A stretch of 64,000 nt of DNA. Source: Piscinibacter defluvii (GTDB lineage Bacteria > Pseudomonadota > Gammaproteobacteria > Burkholderiales > Burkholderiaceae_C). The DNA lies in the NCBI RefSeq assembly GCF_004011805.1, contig NZ_RCHJ01000023.1:1-64000 (forward strand), written 5' to 3'. The notes under the pieces were generated by a model. That model was given only the letters and a program-made list of their open reading frames with translations. It did no database searches and was not told where the DNA came from. Positions 1-11,161 of this stretch are shown one piece after another; position 1 is the stretch's first letter; every line of letters begins with the position of its first letter. Made by a program: the position numbers and the translations under genes.

Positions 1-770
1 GGCGCGCCAGCGGGCCGGGCGGCCAGCGCGCCGGCCGGCCGCGCGCCGGGAGGCCTGGCCGTGCCCACCGCCGGCCGCGCGCCGACGGCTTCGGGCGCGG
101 CGCGGCCGGGCTCGGCCTGCTTGAGGTAGGCCTGCACCCCGGCGCGCACATCCTCGAACAGCACCGTGTTGCCCCGGTCCACCAGCACGACAACGTCGCA
201 GTTGCGCAGGATCTCCTTGGTGTTGTGCGACACCATGATGACCTTGGCGCGCTGCAGGCGCTCGCGCAGCAGGCGCTGGCTCTTCTGCCGGAACTGCGGA
301 TCACCCACGGCCATCAGTTCGTCGATCAGGTAGTAGTCGAACTCGAAGGCCATGCTGGCGCCGAAGGCGACTCGCGCCCGCATTCCCGATGAGTACGAGG
401 ACACCGGCAGATCGAAGTAGTCGCCGATCTCTGCGAAGTCGGCGACGAAGTCGAGGATGCGGCGCATGGCTGGCCCGGTGGCGCCGTGGATGCGGCAGAT
501 GAACTGCAGGTTCTCGCGGGCCGTCAGCGAGTTCTGGAATCCCCCGGAGAGCCCGACAGGCCAGGAGATCCGCGCATCAGTCACCACGGCGCCGGCGTTC
601 GGCGAATCGATGCCGCCCAGCAACCTGAGCAGCGTCGACTTGCCGGCGCCGTTGCGCCCGATCAGCCCGATGCTCGCGTTGTCCGGGAACTTGAAGCTGA
701 GGTCGCGAAAGACGTAGCGTCGCCCGAACGGCGTCTGGTACCACTTGGTGAGATTGCGCAACTCGAGCAT
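1..770 (-). CDS. Polysaccharide ABC exporter ATPase (KpsT/Wzt type), 3' end outside window
   Basis: ATP-binding subunit of an ABC-2 exporter that moves a capsule- or O-antigen-like glycan across the inner membrane. The ATG at 770 gives a protein starting MLELRNLTKWYQ. It has Walker A GRNGAGKST (about residues 38-46), an ABC signature SSYSSGMRAR, and Walker B YYLIDE followed by the switch histidine in VSHN. The frame stays open to base 1, so the C-terminus is missing. The last visible ~40 residues are an Ala/Pro/Gly/Arg-rich extension beyond the nucleotide-binding domain. It lies 12 bp after the permease gene and is surely co-transcribed with it. Seen: motifs. Inferred: the substrate class, from the permease and rhamnose genes upstream. 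Confidence 0.9.
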   Translation of the reverse strand, partial: MLELRNLTKWYQTPFGRRYVFRDLSFKFPDNASIGLIGRNGAGKSTLLRLLGGIDSPNAGAVVTDARISWPVGLSGGFQNSLTARENLQFICRIHGATGPAMRRILDFVADFAEIGDYFDLPVSSYSSGMRARVAFGASMAFEFDYYLIDELMAVGDPQFRQKSQRLLRERLQRAKVIMVSHNTKEILRNCDVVVLVDRGNTVLFEDVRAGVQAYLKQAEPGRAAPEAVGARPAVGTARPPGARPAGALAARPAGA

Positions 771-782
771 GCCGGGAAGGGT

Positions 783-1595
783 TCAGCCGACCGCAACGAA
801 CTGGTGGCGATACACGCGGTAGGCGCTCATCCCGAGCGCCAGGACAACAAGCGCGAAGGCGGTCGGGTAGGCCGCGTCGACACCCGGAAGTATCGTGTAG
901 CTGGGGATGAAGTAGTACCTGGAGAGTTCCACCAGGTGCAGCACCGGGTTCCACAGCAGCAGGTCTCGCACCTCCGGCGACAGCGAGTGCAGGGGGAAGA
1001 TGACCCCGGAAACGAAGTACAGGGGGAAGAAGGCCAGGTTGATCACCGTCGTGACTCGTGGGCGGCGGTGCGATACCACGGCCACGACCAGGCCCAACCC
1101 GAGGCCGAGCAGCACCAGCACGTTCATGGTGGCGATCAATTCCAGCGGCGCGCGCGGCACGCAGTGGTAGCCCAGCCAGCCCAGGATCACCAGGGCACAG
1201 AGGTAGACGGCGCCGTACAGGCCGATCTCGACCACGGCGCGTGCCGCGAGCGCGTCGATCGGCAGCACCTGCCTGTACGCGAACAACTGTCGATTGGCGT
1301 TGATGGCGGTCGGCACCTGGCGCGCCAGGTTCCTGAAGATGAAGAAGGGCAGCATGCCGGTGACCAGGAACACGGGGAACTCGATGTTCAGCGTCACGGC
1401 GTTCTGGCGGAAGTTGAACAGGGCCAGCACGGCCAGCACGTGCGCGAGCGGCTCGAACAGCATCCACAGCATGCCAAGCCAGCGGCCCTGCACGCGCGCG
1501 CGCAGCTCCCGGATCACCAGCGCCACCAACACTGCGCGCTGCACCTGGTAGGCGTCGCGCTTGGGGGGCGTCGGGGGCAGTTCCTGGGTCAGCAT
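783..1595 (-). CDS. Polysaccharide ABC exporter permease (KpsM/Wzm type)
   Basis: Membrane subunit of the ABC-2 exporter, partner of the ATPase that follows 12 bp downstream. The protein (270 residues from the ATG at 1595) has about six hydrophobic segments and the typical amphipathic N-terminus ending in LVIRELRARVQGRWLGMLW, as in KpsM-like permeases. The frame is open upstream to a TTG at 1658 that would overlap rfbC. I prefer the ATG because the extra 21 residues are low-complexity. No strong Shine-Dalgarno is visible. Next to dTDP-rhamnose genes it probably exports a rhamnose-containing glycan. That substrate is inference. Confidence 0.88.
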   Translation of the reverse strand: MLTQELPPTPPKRDAYQVQRAVLVALVIRELRARVQGRWLGMLWMLFEPLAHVLAVLALFNFRQNAVTLNIEFPVFLVTGMLPFFIFRNLARQVPTAINANRQLFAYRQVLPIDALAARAVVEIGLYGAVYLCALVILGWLGYHCVPRAPLELIATMNVLVLLGLGLGLVVAVVSHRRPRVTTVINLAFFPLYFVSGVIFPLHSLSPEVRDLLLWNPVLHLVELSRYYFIPSYTILPGVDAAYPTAFALVVLALGMSAYRVYRHQFVAVG

Positions 1596-1650
1596 GGTCG
1601 GCGGCGAGCCCGCATTGTGCGCGAGCCGCGCGGTCAGCCCCCCTGGGGGC

Positions 1651-2208
1651 TCAGTCAAAGGTCCGGGCCCGGGCCCGGGCCAGGGCGGGGGCTGCCGCGT
1701 CCTTGGCCGACACCTGCGGCTCCGCGCCGGCCAGCGGCCAGCCGATCGCCAGCGCCGGGTCGTCCCAGCGCACGCTCGCCTCGCACTCGGGGGCGTAGTA
1801 GTCGGTCGTCTTGTAGAGGAAGTCGGCCGACTCGCTCAGCACCAGGAAGCCGTGCCCGAAACCCGGCGGGATCCACAGCTGGCGCTGGTTGTCCTCGCTC
1901 AGCTCGACGCCGACCCAGCGGCCGAAGCCCGGGCTGCCGCGGCGCAGGTCGACCGCCACGTCGAACACCGCGCCGCGCGCCACCCGCACCAGCTTGCCCT
2001 GGGCATGCGGCGGCAGCTGGTAGTGCAGGCCGCGCAGCACGCCGCGCAGCGAGCGCGAGTGGTTGTCCTGCACGAACTCGACGTGGCGGCCCACCGCCGC
2101 GTCGAAGGCGCGCTGGTTGAAACTCTCCATGAAGAAGCCGCGTGCGTCGCCGTGCACCTGCGGCTCGACGATCAGCACCTCGGGCAGCGCCGTCGGGGTG
2201 AAGCGCAT
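1651..2208 (-). CDS. rfbC: dTDP-4-dehydrorhamnose 3,5-epimerase
   Basis: Cytoplasmic epimerase for the third step of dTDP-L-rhamnose synthesis. The protein has 185 residues, the normal family length. It starts [16 protein letters not shown] and shows the RmlC cupin motifs: GDARGFF, the catalytic His in RGLHYQ (His62), the IPPGFGHGFL segment and the LYKTTDYYAPE segment with conserved tyrosines. The start codon at 2208 overlaps the rfbA stop by one base (TGATG), so the two are translationally coupled. The C-terminal ~20 residues are Ala/Arg-rich. Last of the four rhamnose genes in a B-D-A-C order. Confidence 0.96.
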   Translation of the reverse strand: MRFTPTALPEVLIVEPQVHGDARGFFMESFNQRAFDAAVGRHVEFVQDNHSRSLRGVLRGLHYQLPPHAQGKLVRVARGAVFDVAVDLRRGSPGFGRWVGVELSEDNQRQLWIPPGFGHGFLVLSESADFLYKTTDYYAPECEASVRWDDPALAIGWPLAGAEPQVSAKDAAAPALARARARTFD

Positions 2209-3089
2209 CAGTAGGCCCTCTCGCGCAGCAGCCGCAGCAGATAGGCGCCGTAGCCGCTCTTGGCCAGCGGCAGGGCGAGCGCCTCGAGCTGCGCCGCGTC
2301 GATCCAGCCGGCGCGCCAGGCCACCTCCTCGGGGCAGGCCACCTTCAGGCCCTGGCGGCGCTCCAGCGTGGCGATGAACTGGCTCGCCTCGAGCAGGCTG
2401 TCGTGCGTGCCGGTGTCGAGCCAGGCGTAGCCGCGGCCCATCAGCTCGACATTGAGCTGGCCCTGCTCGAGGTAGGTCGCGTTGACCTCGGTGATCTCGA
2501 GCTCGCCGCGTGCGCTGGGCTTGATCGACGCGGCGATGTCGCACACCTGCGTGTCGTAGAAGTACAGCCCGGTCACCGCGTAGTTGCTCTTCGGCGCCTT
2601 CGGCTTCTCCTCGATGCTGACGGCGCGGTGCTGGTCGTCGAACTCGACCACGCCGTAGCGCTCGGGGTCGTTGACGTGGTAGGCGAACACGGTCGCGCCG
2701 CTGTTCTGGTCGGCCGCGTTGCGCAGCATGGCCTGGAAGTCGTGGCCGTAGAAGATGTTGTCGCCCAGCACCAGCGCGCTGGGCGCGCCGTCGACGAAGC
2801 CGCGCCCGAGGATGAAGGCCTGCGCCAGGCCGTCCGGGCTGGGCTGCACGCAGTACGAAATCGCGAGGCCCCAGCGCGCGCCGTCGCCCAGCAGCGCCTG
2901 GTAGCGCGGCGTGTCCTGCGGCGTGCTGATGACGAGGATGTCGCGGATGCCCGCCAGCATCAGCGTGCTCAGCGGGTAGTAGACCATCGGCTTGTCGTAC
3001 ACCGGCAGCAGCTGCTTGCTCAGCGCCAGCGTGGCCGGGTGCAGCCGGGTGCCGGAGCCCCCGGCGAGGATGATGCCCTTGCGTCGCAT
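2208..3089 (-). CDS. rfbA: Glucose-1-phosphate thymidylyltransferase
   Basis: First enzyme of dTDP-L-rhamnose synthesis: dTTP + glucose-1-phosphate gives dTDP-glucose + PPi. 293 residues, normal for RmlA. The nucleotide-binding loop [16 protein letters not shown] is at residues 5-20, LGDNIFYG carries the metal-binding Asp, and the conserved [20 protein letters not shown] and WLDTGT segments are present. It sits 18 bp after rfbD and one base into rfbC, within one minus-strand operon. Confidence 0.97.
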   Translation of the reverse strand: MRRKGIILAGGSGTRLHPATLALSKQLLPVYDKPMVYYPLSTLMLAGIRDILVISTPQDTPRYQALLGDGARWGLAISYCVQPSPDGLAQAFILGRGFVDGAPSALVLGDNIFYGHDFQAMLRNAADQNSGATVFAYHVNDPERYGVVEFDDQHRAVSIEEKPKAPKSNYAVTGLYFYDTQVCDIAASIKPSARGELEITEVNATYLEQGQLNVELMGRGYAWLDTGTHDSLLEASQFIATLERRQGLKVACPEEVAWRAGWIDAAQLEALALPLAKSGYGAYLLRLLRERAY

Positions 3090-3107
3090 GCGTTGCTCCT
3101 GCTTGCC

Positions 3108-4004
3108 TCAGGTGCCGGCCAGCTCGTCGACCACCCGCTCCACGCCCTGTTGCCAGGGCGGCAGCACGAGGCCGAAGGCGGCCTGGAAGCGTGTGCAGTC
3201 CAGGCGCGAGTTGAGCGGCCGGCGCGCCGGCGTGGGGTATTCGGCGGTGGGGATGGCCTCGATCGCCTCGCGGGCCACGCGCACCGGCAGCCCGGCGGCA
3301 CGCGCCCGCTCGATCGCGTGGCAGGCGTAGGCGTGCCAGCTGGTCGCGCCGGCGGCCGCCAGGTGGTAGGTGCCGCCCAGCCGCGCATCCGACCGCCAGG
3401 CGCGCAGCGCGTGCGCCGTGGCATCGGCCAGCAGCTCGGCGCCGGTGGGTGCGCCGAACTGGTCGTCCACCACGCGCAGCCGGTCGCGCTCGGCCGCCAG
3501 CCGCAGCATGGTGCGCAGGAAGTTGCCGCCGCGCGCCGCGTAGACCCAGCTGGTGCGCAGGATCAGGTGGCGGCAGCCGCTGGCGCGGATCGCCTCCTCG
3601 CCGGCCAGCTTGCTGTGGCCGTAGACCGACAGCGGCGCGGTCGGTGCGGATTCGTCGCGCGGCGTGTCGCCGCTGCCGTCGAACACGTAGTCGGTGCCGT
3701 AGTGGATCAGCCCGGCGCCGAGTTCGGCCGCCGCACGCGCCAGCGCCGCAGGCGCCGCGGCGTTGACGGTGTGGGCGGGCCCGGGTTCGCTCTCGGCGCG
3801 GTCCACGGCGGTGTAGGCGGCGGCGTTGACGATCACGTCCGGCCGCAGGCGGCGCACGGTGTCGGCCAGCTGCTCCGGAGCGCGCAGGTCGGCCGGCCCG
3901 GCCGGGCCGTCGCGCTCGGGCGCGATCAGCTCGCCCAGCGGCGCGAGCGCGCGCTGCAGCTCCCAGCCGACCTGTCCGCGCTGCCCGAGCAGGAGCACTC
4001 TCAT
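3108..4004 (-). CDS. rfbD: dTDP-4-dehydrorhamnose reductase
   Basis: NADPH-dependent reductase for the last step to dTDP-L-rhamnose. 298 residues from the ATG at 4004, which overlaps the rfbB stop as ATGA. Visible: the Rossmann loop [12 protein letters not shown] at the N-terminus, the [12 protein letters not shown] segment, catalytic YGHSK (YxxxK) and the substrate-side TSWVY motif. The reading frame is open far upstream inside rfbB, but the overlap start matches the family N-terminus. It is preceded by rfbB and followed by rfbA. Confidence 0.96.
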   Translation of the reverse strand: MRVLLLGQRGQVGWELQRALAPLGELIAPERDGPAGPADLRAPEQLADTVRRLRPDVIVNAAAYTAVDRAESEPGPAHTVNAAAPAALARAAAELGAGLIHYGTDYVFDGSGDTPRDESAPTAPLSVYGHSKLAGEEAIRASGCRHLILRTSWVYAARGGNFLRTMLRLAAERDRLRVVDDQFGAPTGAELLADATAHALRAWRSDARLGGTYHLAAAGATSWHAYACHAIERARAAGLPVRVAREAIEAIPTAEYPTPARRPLNSRLDCTRFQAAFGLVLPPWQQGVERVVDELAGT

Positions 4005-5068
4005 GCCGCGGCGGCCGGACCGTACTGCCGCGCGATCCACTCCCGGTAGGCGCCGCTCTGCACCTCGCGCACCCAGTCGGCGTGCTCCAGGTACCACTGC
4101 ACCGTGCGGCGCAGCCCGCTGGCGAAGGTCTCGGCCGGGCGCCAGCCGAGCTCGGCCTCGATGCGGCGCGCGTCGATCGCATAGCGCCGGTCGTGGCCCG
4201 GGCGGTCGGCCACATGCGTGATCAGCCGTGCGTAGGGGCCGGCCGGGTCGGGCTTCAGCTCGTCCAGCAGCGCGCAGATCTGGCGCACGATGTCGATGTT
4301 GGCCTGCTCGTTCCAGCCGCCCACGTTGTAGGTCTGGCCGGGGCGCCCGCGTGCCAGCACCGCGCGGATCGCGCTGCAGTGGTCGCCGACGTAGAGCCAG
4401 TCGCGCACCTGGCGGCCGTCGCCGTACACCGGCAGCGGCTTGCCGGCCAGCGCGTTGACGATCATCAGCGGGATCAGCTTCTCGGGGAAGTGATACGGGC
4501 CGTAATTGTTCGAGCAGTTGGTGGTCAGCACCGGCAGCCCGTAGGTGTGGTGCCAGGCGCGCACGAGGTGGTCGGCGCTCGCCTTGCTGGCCGCGTAGGG
4601 GCTGTTGGGCTCGTAGCGGTGTTGCTCGGTGAAGGCCGGCGCGTCGGGGGCAAGCGAGCCGAACACCTCGTCGGTGCTGACCTGCAGGAAACGGAACGCC
4701 GCGCGTTCCGGGTCCGGCAGCGTGGCCCAGTAGGCCCGCACCGACTCGAGCAGGGCCAGCGTGCCCATCACGTTGGTGCGCAGGAAGGCCTCCGGCCCGC
4801 TGATGGAGCGGTCCACGTGGCTCTCGGCGGCGAAATTCAGCACCGCGCGCGGCCGGTGCTCGGCCAGCAGCGTGGCGACCAGCGCCCGGTCGCCGATGTC
4901 GCCGCGCACGAAGCGGTGGCGGGGGTCGCCGTCCAGCGCGGCCAGGTTGCGCAGGTTGCCGGCGTAGGTGAGGGCGTCCAGGTTGACGACCGGATCGCCG
5001 TCGCGGTCCAGCCAGTCGAGCACGAAGTTGCTGCCGATGAATCCGGCGCCGCCGGTGACGAGGATCAT
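4001..5068 (-). CDS. rfbB: dTDP-glucose 4,6-dehydratase
   Basis: NAD-dependent short-chain dehydrogenase-type dehydratase, second step of dTDP-L-rhamnose synthesis. 355 residues. N-terminal [15 protein letters not shown] binds NAD, the STDEVFG motif carries the active-site Thr/Asp/Glu, and [12 protein letters not shown] carries Tyr and Lys. It is the first gene of the minus-strand rhamnose-exporter operon and diverges from the glycosyltransferase gene at 5170. The ~100 bp between them must hold both promoters. I see no convincing -35/-10 pair for rfbB. Confidence 0.97.
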   Translation of the reverse strand: MILVTGGAGFIGSNFVLDWLDRDGDPVVNLDALTYAGNLRNLAALDGDPRHRFVRGDIGDRALVATLLAEHRPRAVLNFAAESHVDRSISGPEAFLRTNVMGTLALLESVRAYWATLPDPERAAFRFLQVSTDEVFGSLAPDAPAFTEQHRYEPNSPYAASKASADHLVRAWHHTYGLPVLTTNCSNNYGPYHFPEKLIPLMIVNALAGKPLPVYGDGRQVRDWLYVGDHCSAIRAVLARGRPGQTYNVGGWNEQANIDIVRQICALLDELKPDPAGPYARLITHVADRPGHDRRYAIDARRIEAELGWRPAETFASGLRRTVQWYLEHADWVREVQSGAYREWIARQYGPAAAA

Positions 5069-5169
5069 GGGGTCTGAGGCTCTGCCCGAAGTGGCCGCGG
5101 ATTATCGGCGATGCGTTTGGTGACGCCGTGTCGGAGGGTACGCCGGCCGGGCTGACTACACTTGCGGCC

Positions 5170-6285
5170 ATGCTTGTTTTCGTGGCGGCGTTCGTCCTCT
5201 CGGCGGCGCTGACCCTGATCGTGGTCCGGCTGCTGCGCAGCCGCGGCTGGGCCACCAAGGATCATGACCTCACCGGGCCGCAGAAGGTCCACGTGCATCC
5301 GGTCGCGCGCGTGGGCGGCATCGGCGTGTTCGCGACGCTCGGCGTGCTGGCGCTGGCCTTCGCGCTGCTGCAGCCGCAGTCCGCGCTCGGGCGCATGCTG
5401 CTGCTGCTGCTGCTGTGCGGCGCGCCCGCCTTCGTGGCCGGGTTGCTGGAGGACGTGACCAAGCGCGTGTCGGTGGCGATGCGCCTGCTGGCGGCCATCC
5501 TGTCGGCCGTGCTGGCGGTGTTCGTGCTCGGCACCGCCATCACCCGCACCGACCTGCTGCTGCTGGACTGGGTCGCCTCGTTCGCGGTCGGCGCCGCGCT
5601 GCTGGCGGTGGTGGCGGTGGCCGGCATGGCGAACGCCGTCAACATCATCGACGGCTTCAACGGCCTGGCCTCGATGTGCGTGGTGATGATCCTGCTGGCC
5701 GTGGCCTACGTGGCCGGCGAGGTGGGCGACGCGCTGGTGATGCTGCTGGCGCTGGCCGGCGCCGGGGCGATCCTCGGCTTCTTCATCTGGAACTACCCGG
5801 CCGGGCTGATCTTCCTGGGCGACGGGGGGGCCTATTTCCTCGGCTTTTACGCGGCCGAGGTGGCGCTGCTGCTGCTGGCCCGCAACACCCAGGTGTCGCC
5901 CCTGTTCCCGCTGCTGGCCTCGATCTACCCGGTGTTCGAGACGCTGTTCTCGATGTACCGGCGCAAGGTGGTGCGCGGCCGCGCGGTGGGCATGCCCGAT
6001 GGCGTGCACCTGCACAGCCTGGTGTACCGGCGCCTGCTGCGCTGGGCGGTCGGGCGCACGGATGCCGCCGCCTTGACGAAGCGCAATGCGATGACGGCCC
6101 CCTATCTGTGGCTGCTGAGCATGCTGGCGGTGGTGCCCAGCGTGCTGTTCTGGGACGACTCGCGCATCCTCGGCGCCTTCATCGTGCTTTTCGCCGCGGT
6201 TTACGTCTCCCTGTATGCCCTGATCATCCGCTTCAAGGCACCGCGCTGGCTGCAACTGCGCCCCGGATCCCCCCCTCGGCGATAA
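5170..6285 (+). CDS. WecA/MraY-family undecaprenyl-phosphate sugar-phosphate transferase
   Basis: Polytopic membrane enzyme of the GT4 family that would start a surface glycan by moving a sugar-1-phosphate to undecaprenyl phosphate. 371 residues from the ATG at 5170, with about ten hydrophobic segments. Conserved: GPQKVHVHPVARVGGIGVF, the aspartate motifs NAVNIIDGFNGLA and FLGDGGAYFLGF, and the cytoplasmic loop MPDGVHLHSL with the histidine pair. An in-frame GTG lies upstream at 5128, but the ATG follows a TACACT hexamer (5157-5162) and gives the usual N-terminus. It diverges from rfbB, so it is probably the initiating transferase of the same polysaccharide (inference). Confidence 0.88.
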   Translation: MLVFVAAFVLSAALTLIVVRLLRSRGWATKDHDLTGPQKVHVHPVARVGGIGVFATLGVLALAFALLQPQSALGRMLLLLLLCGAPAFVAGLLEDVTKRVSVAMRLLAAILSAVLAVFVLGTAITRTDLLLLDWVASFAVGAALLAVVAVAGMANAVNIIDGFNGLASMCVVMILLAVAYVAGEVGDALVMLLALAGAGAILGFFIWNYPAGLIFLGDGGAYFLGFYAAEVALLLLARNTQVSPLFPLLASIYPVFETLFSMYRRKVVRGRAVGMPDGVHLHSLVYRRLLRWAVGRTDAAALTKRNAMTAPYLWLLSMLAVVPSVLFWDDSRILGAFIVLFAAVYVSLYALIIRFKAPRWLQLRPGSPPRR

Positions 6286-6295
6286 TCCGGGGTAC

Positions 6296-7753
<1,458 letters not shown>

Positions 7754-7766
7754 ACACCGCGCCGGG

Positions 7767-8534
7767 TCAGCCCGCGAGCAGGGCGAACACCGCCGGGCGG
7801 TCCGCCGGCAGCCCGGTCGGGCGGAGCCGCCAGCCGTCGATGCGGTCGCTGCGGGTGAAGCCCTCCGGCGTCGCGAGCGCGCAGCCGACCGCCAGGCGCG
7901 TGTCGCCCTTCAGCTGCGCAAGCAGCGCCGCCAGCAGCGCGGCATTGCGGTACGGCGTCTCGATCATCAGCTGGGTCTGCCCGAGGCGGCGTGAGGTGGC
8001 CTCGAGCTCGCGGATGCGGGCATCGCGTGCGCCCGCCTCCACCGGCAGGTAGCCGACGAAGGCGAAGCTCTGTCCGTTCAGGCCGCTGGCGGCCAGCCCC
8101 AGCAGCAGCGCGCTCGGGCCGGGCAGGGCCACCACCGGGATGCCCGCGGCATGCGCCGCCTGTACCAGCGCCGCGCCCGGATCGGCCACGGCGGGCAGGC
8201 CGGCCTCGGAGATCAGGCCGAGGTCGTGGCCGGCCAGCGCCGGCGCGAGCAGCGGCCGCAGGTCGGCCGGCGGCGCCTTCGCGCCCTTGGCCGGCCGGGG
8301 CAGCTCCACGATGGACAGCTCCTGCAGCGGTGCGGCCAGTGGCACGATCGCGTCGACACGCTTGAGCAGCGCGCGCGTGGTCTTGGCGTTCTCGGCCACC
8401 CAGTGCCGCAGCTGCGCGGCGCGCTGCAGCACGCCCAGCGGCAGCACGTCGCTCAACGGCGCCGCCTGCGCGCCCTCGATGCCGAAGTCCAGCGTGTTCG
8501 GTACGAGGTAGAGCGTCCCGGGTGTATCGCTCAT
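7767..8534 (-). CDS. RsmI-like SAM-dependent (tetrapyrrole methylase-fold) methyltransferase
   Basis: 255 residues with the tetrapyrrole-methylase fold of RsmI, the 16S rRNA 2'-O-methyltransferase. Visible: the N-terminal strand TLYLVPNTL, the segment LGLISEAGLPAVADPGA, and ALPGPSALLLGLAASGLNGQ with VGYLP, all equivalent to RsmI motifs. It is shorter and more diverged than true RsmI, so it is more likely the paralogue that sits beside maf in betaproteobacteria. The substrate is unknown. The start overlaps the maf stop (ATGA), so they form a two-gene operon. Confidence 0.83.
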   Translation of the reverse strand: MSDTPGTLYLVPNTLDFGIEGAQAAPLSDVLPLGVLQRAAQLRHWVAENAKTTRALLKRVDAIVPLAAPLQELSIVELPRPAKGAKAPPADLRPLLAPALAGHDLGLISEAGLPAVADPGAALVQAAHAAGIPVVALPGPSALLLGLAASGLNGQSFAFVGYLPVEAGARDARIRELEATSRRLGQTQLMIETPYRNAALLAALLAQLKGDTRLAVGCALATPEGFTRSDRIDGWRLRPTGLPADRPAVFALLAG

Positions 8535-9124
8535 GGCGCGAGCGGGTCGATGCCGGCCTCGCGCAGCATCGCGCTGGTGCGGATGAGCGGCAGGCCCACC
8601 AGCGCCGTCGGGTCGTCCGACTCGATCGCCTCCAGCAGCGCGATGCCCAGCGTCTCGGCCTTGGCGCTGCCGGCGCAGTCGTAGGGCTGCTCGGTGCGCA
8701 GGTAATGCTCGATCTCGGCGTCACTCAGGTCGCGCAGGCGCACCGTCACCGGCACGCGCACGCTGCGTTCGTGGCCCGTGGCCAGGCGCACCACCGTCAC
8801 CGCGGTGTGGAACACCACGGCGCGGCCGCGCATGGCACGCAGTTGCTCGACGGCGCGCTCGTGGCTGCCGGGCTTGCCGATCGGCGCGCCGCCGAGGTCG
8901 GCCACCTGGTCGGAGCCGATCACGACGGCCTCCGGGTGCCGGCCCGCCACGGCCAGCGCCTTGGCACGGGCCAGTCGCTCCGACAGCGCCGCCGGCGTCT
9001 CGCCGGCGTGCGGGCTCTCGTCCACGTCCGGTGCCATCACGTCGAAGGGCAGGCGCAGGCGTTCGAGCAGTTCGCGCCGATAGCGCGACGTAGAGGCGAG
9101 GATCAGGCGCGGGCGCGTCGGCAT
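8531..9124 (-). CDS. Maf/YceF-family nucleotide pyrophosphatase
   Basis: House-cleaning nucleoside triphosphate pyrophosphatase. 197 residues from the ATG at 9124. N-terminal LILASTSRYRRELLERL is the Maf signature, PDVDESPHAGE and VIGSDQVADL are the conserved acidic motifs, and YDCAGSAKAE matches the YceF (m7GTP-type) branch better than the YhdE (dTTP/UTP) branch. It diverges from the DUF177 gene (39-bp gap), the usual yceF / yceD-rpmF arrangement, which supports the YceF assignment. Confidence 0.93.
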   Translation of the reverse strand: MPTRPRLILASTSRYRRELLERLRLPFDVMAPDVDESPHAGETPAALSERLARAKALAVAGRHPEAVVIGSDQVADLGGAPIGKPGSHERAVEQLRAMRGRAVVFHTAVTVVRLATGHERSVRVPVTVRLRDLSDAEIEHYLRTEQPYDCAGSAKAETLGIALLEAIESDDPTALVGLPLIRTSAMLREAGIDPLAP

Positions 9125-9163
9125 GGCGGCGATTGTCCCATCGCGCCGCATACACTTCCCCGC

Positions 9164-9721
9164 ATGAAAGCGCGCGCCTTGGATCCTCTGCACCTGGATG
9201 TCGCCGCCTTCGCCGAGCAGGCGGCGCAACTGCAGGGCTGCTGGCCGCTGCGCGAGCTCGAACGTCTGGCGGCTTCGGCCCATGCCGACTGCCCGCCCGG
9301 TGACACCCCGGTCGACTGGCAGGCACGCGGCGAGCAGCGCGCGGTGCGAGGCGGGGCGCCGCAGGTCTGGCTGCACCTGCAGGCGCGCACCGCCTTGCAG
9401 GTGGTCTGCCAGCGCTGCCTCGGGCCGCTGCCGGTGGACGTGCGGGCCGAGCGCAGCTTCCTGTTCGTGCCGGGTGAAGACCAGGCGGCCGAGCTCGATG
9501 CCGACTGCGAAGACGATGTGCTGGCGCTCACTCGCTCGCTGGACCTGAAGGAACTGGTCGAGGACGAACTGCTCCTGTCGCTGCCGCTGGTGCCCCGACA
9601 TGCCGCCTGCCCGCTGCCGGCGGTGGCGGCGGAGGCCGAGGTCCTGGACGAGCGGCCGAATCCCTTCGCCGCGCTGGCCGCGCTGAAGGGCCGGCCACCC
9701 CGGCCGGACGGTTCGGCGTGA
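9164..9721 (+). CDS. yceD: DUF177 protein, 23S rRNA accumulation protein YceD
   Basis: 185-residue protein linked in other bacteria to 23S rRNA accumulation and always found before rpmF. Visible: the central [11 protein letters not shown] cysteine pair, the acidic [19 protein letters not shown] stretch with the conserved [14 protein letters not shown] motif, and C-terminal [11 protein letters not shown]. Starts at the ATG at 9164, seven bases after a TACACT hexamer (9151-9156). It leads into rpmF and the fab genes. Confidence 0.93.
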   Translation: MKARALDPLHLDVAAFAEQAAQLQGCWPLRELERLAASAHADCPPGDTPVDWQARGEQRAVRGGAPQVWLHLQARTALQVVCQRCLGPLPVDVRAERSFLFVPGEDQAAELDADCEDDVLALTRSLDLKELVEDELLLSLPLVPRHAACPLPAVAAEAEVLDERPNPFAALAALKGRPPRPDGSA

Positions 9722-9750
9722 CCGCTGGCGCTGCCGGCCTCGGCCCGGAA

Positions 9751-9759
9751 TGCTAGAAT
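9751..9759 (+). promoter_or_regulatory. Candidate extended -10 promoter for rpmF
   Basis: TGCTAGAAT, an extended -10 (TGn + TAGAAT), lies about 50 bp before rpmF and after the yceD stop. No -35 hexamer is visible at the right distance, which is tolerable for extended -10 promoters. Inferred to give rpmF-plsX-fab transcripts independent of yceD. Confidence 0.4.
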
Positions 9760-9812
9760 CGCCGGCTTTTCGTGAGTTGCATGCCCTGGGTGGGCGTGCC
9801 AGGAGATCCATC

Positions 9813-9995
9813 ATGGCCGTTCAGCAGAACAAGAAGTCGCCGTCCAAGCGTGGCATGCACCGCTCGCACAACGCCGTGGCCGCGCCCGGCACCGCGATCG
9901 AGCCGACCACCGGCGAGACGCATCTGCGCCACCACATCAGCCCGACCGGCTTCTACCGCGGCCGCAAGGTCCTGAAGACCAAGGCGGACGCCTGA
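9813..9995 (+). CDS. rpmF: 50S ribosomal protein L32
   Basis: 60-residue basic ribosomal protein of the large subunit. [19 protein letters not shown] is the standard bacterial L32 N-terminus. The Zn-binding cysteines of some L32 proteins are absent here, with [15 protein letters not shown] instead, as in other proteobacterial L32. A good Shine-Dalgarno, AGGAGA, lies at 9801-9806. An upstream in-frame extension to 9750 is not part of the gene. Confidence 0.98.
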   Translation: MAVQQNKKSPSKRGMHRSHNAVAAPGTAIEPTTGETHLRHHISPTGFYRGRKVLKTKADA

Positions 9996-10026
9996 GCGTT
10001 CGCCGCGGGAGCTGGCGACGCTCGGC

Positions 10027-11154
10027 ATGGGCAGCGCCCCCACCGCAGCTGCGGCAACGGTCGCACCGATCGGTGGGGCGATCCGCCTCGCGGTCGATTG
10101 CATGGGCGGTGACCACGGTCCGGCGGTCACCCTGCCGGCCTGCCGGGCCTTCCTCGACGCCCATCCGCAGGCCGAACTGATCCTCGTCGGACGCGCCGCC
10201 GAACTGGCGCCGGCCGCCGGCTGGCCGCGCACTTCCGTGGTGGCGGCCAGCGAGGTCGTCGAGATGGACGACCCGGTCGAGGTGGCGCTGCGGCGCAAGA
10301 AGGATTCGTCGCTGCGCGTCGCCGTCGCGCAGGTCAAGCCGGGCGAGGACGGCAAGGCGGCCGCTCACGCCTGTGTCTCGGCCGGCAACACCGGCGCGCT
10401 GATGGCGGTCTCGCGCTACGTGCTCAAGACGCTCGAGGGCATCGACCGGCCGGCCATCGCCACCGTGATGCCGAACCAGCGCGACGGTTTCACCACCGTG
10501 CTCGACCTGGGTGCCAACGTCGACTGCAGCGCCGAGCACCTGCTGCAGTTCGCCGTGATGGGCAGCGCACTGGTCGCCGCCGTCGAAGGCAAGAGCGACC
10601 CGAGCGTCGGCCTGCTGAACATCGGCGAAGAGGCCATCAAGGGCAGCGAGACCATCAAGCGGGCCGCCGAGTTGCTGCGCGCGGCGGCTGCCAGCGGGCA
10701 CCTGAACTTCCACGGCAACGTCGAGGGCAACGACATCTTCAAGGGCACCACCGACATCGTCGTCTGCGACGGCTTCGTCGGCAACGTGGCGCTGAAGACG
10801 GCCGAGGGGCTGGCCGCGATGCTGACCAGCTTCATCAAGCAGGAGTTCACCCGCAACGCCTTCACCAAGATGGCCGCGCTGGTGGCGATGCCGGTGCTCA
10901 AGCACTTCAAGGCGCGCGTGGACCACCGCCGCTACAACGGGGCCGCGCTGCTGGGGCTGCGCGGCCTGGTGTTCAAGAGCCACGGCTCGGCCGACGCCTT
11001 TGCCTTCCAGCAGGCGCTCAACCGCGCCTATGATGCGGCCCGCAACCGGCTGCTCGACCGGGTCCACGACCGTATCCTCGAGACGCTCGCGGCCATGCCG
11101 GTTGCCGGTGGCGAGACCCCGCCCGACTCGCCGGCCATGGTGGCCACACGATGA
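10027..11154 (+). CDS. plsX: Phosphate acyltransferase PlsX
   Basis: Makes acyl-phosphate from acyl-ACP for phospholipid synthesis. 375 residues. The conserved [16 protein letters not shown] lies near residue 21, then [41 protein letters not shown] and GNDIFKG. The N-terminal ~18 residues before GAIRLAVD are not family-conserved, so a later start cannot be excluded. Lies between rpmF and fabH in the fatty-acid operon. Confidence 0.96.
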   Translation: MGSAPTAAAATVAPIGGAIRLAVDCMGGDHGPAVTLPACRAFLDAHPQAELILVGRAAELAPAAGWPRTSVVAASEVVEMDDPVEVALRRKKDSSLRVAVAQVKPGEDGKAAAHACVSAGNTGALMAVSRYVLKTLEGIDRPAIATVMPNQRDGFTTVLDLGANVDCSAEHLLQFAVMGSALVAAVEGKSDPSVGLLNIGEEAIKGSETIKRAAELLRAAAASGHLNFHGNVEGNDIFKGTTDIVVCDGFVGNVALKTAEGLAAMLTSFIKQEFTRNAFTKMAALVAMPVLKHFKARVDHRRYNGAALLGLRGLVFKSHGSADAFAFQQALNRAYDAARNRLLDRVHDRILETLAAMPVAGGETPPDSPAMVATR

Positions 11155-11161
11155 GCACACG

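Noticed and set aside
5400-5418. CTG tandem run as a microsatellite
   Set aside because: Poly-leucine codons in a membrane helix of the glycosyltransferase.
9133-9156. TTGTCC/TACACT as a normal sigma-70 promoter for yceD
   Set aside because: The spacer is 12 bp, too short for a standard promoter.
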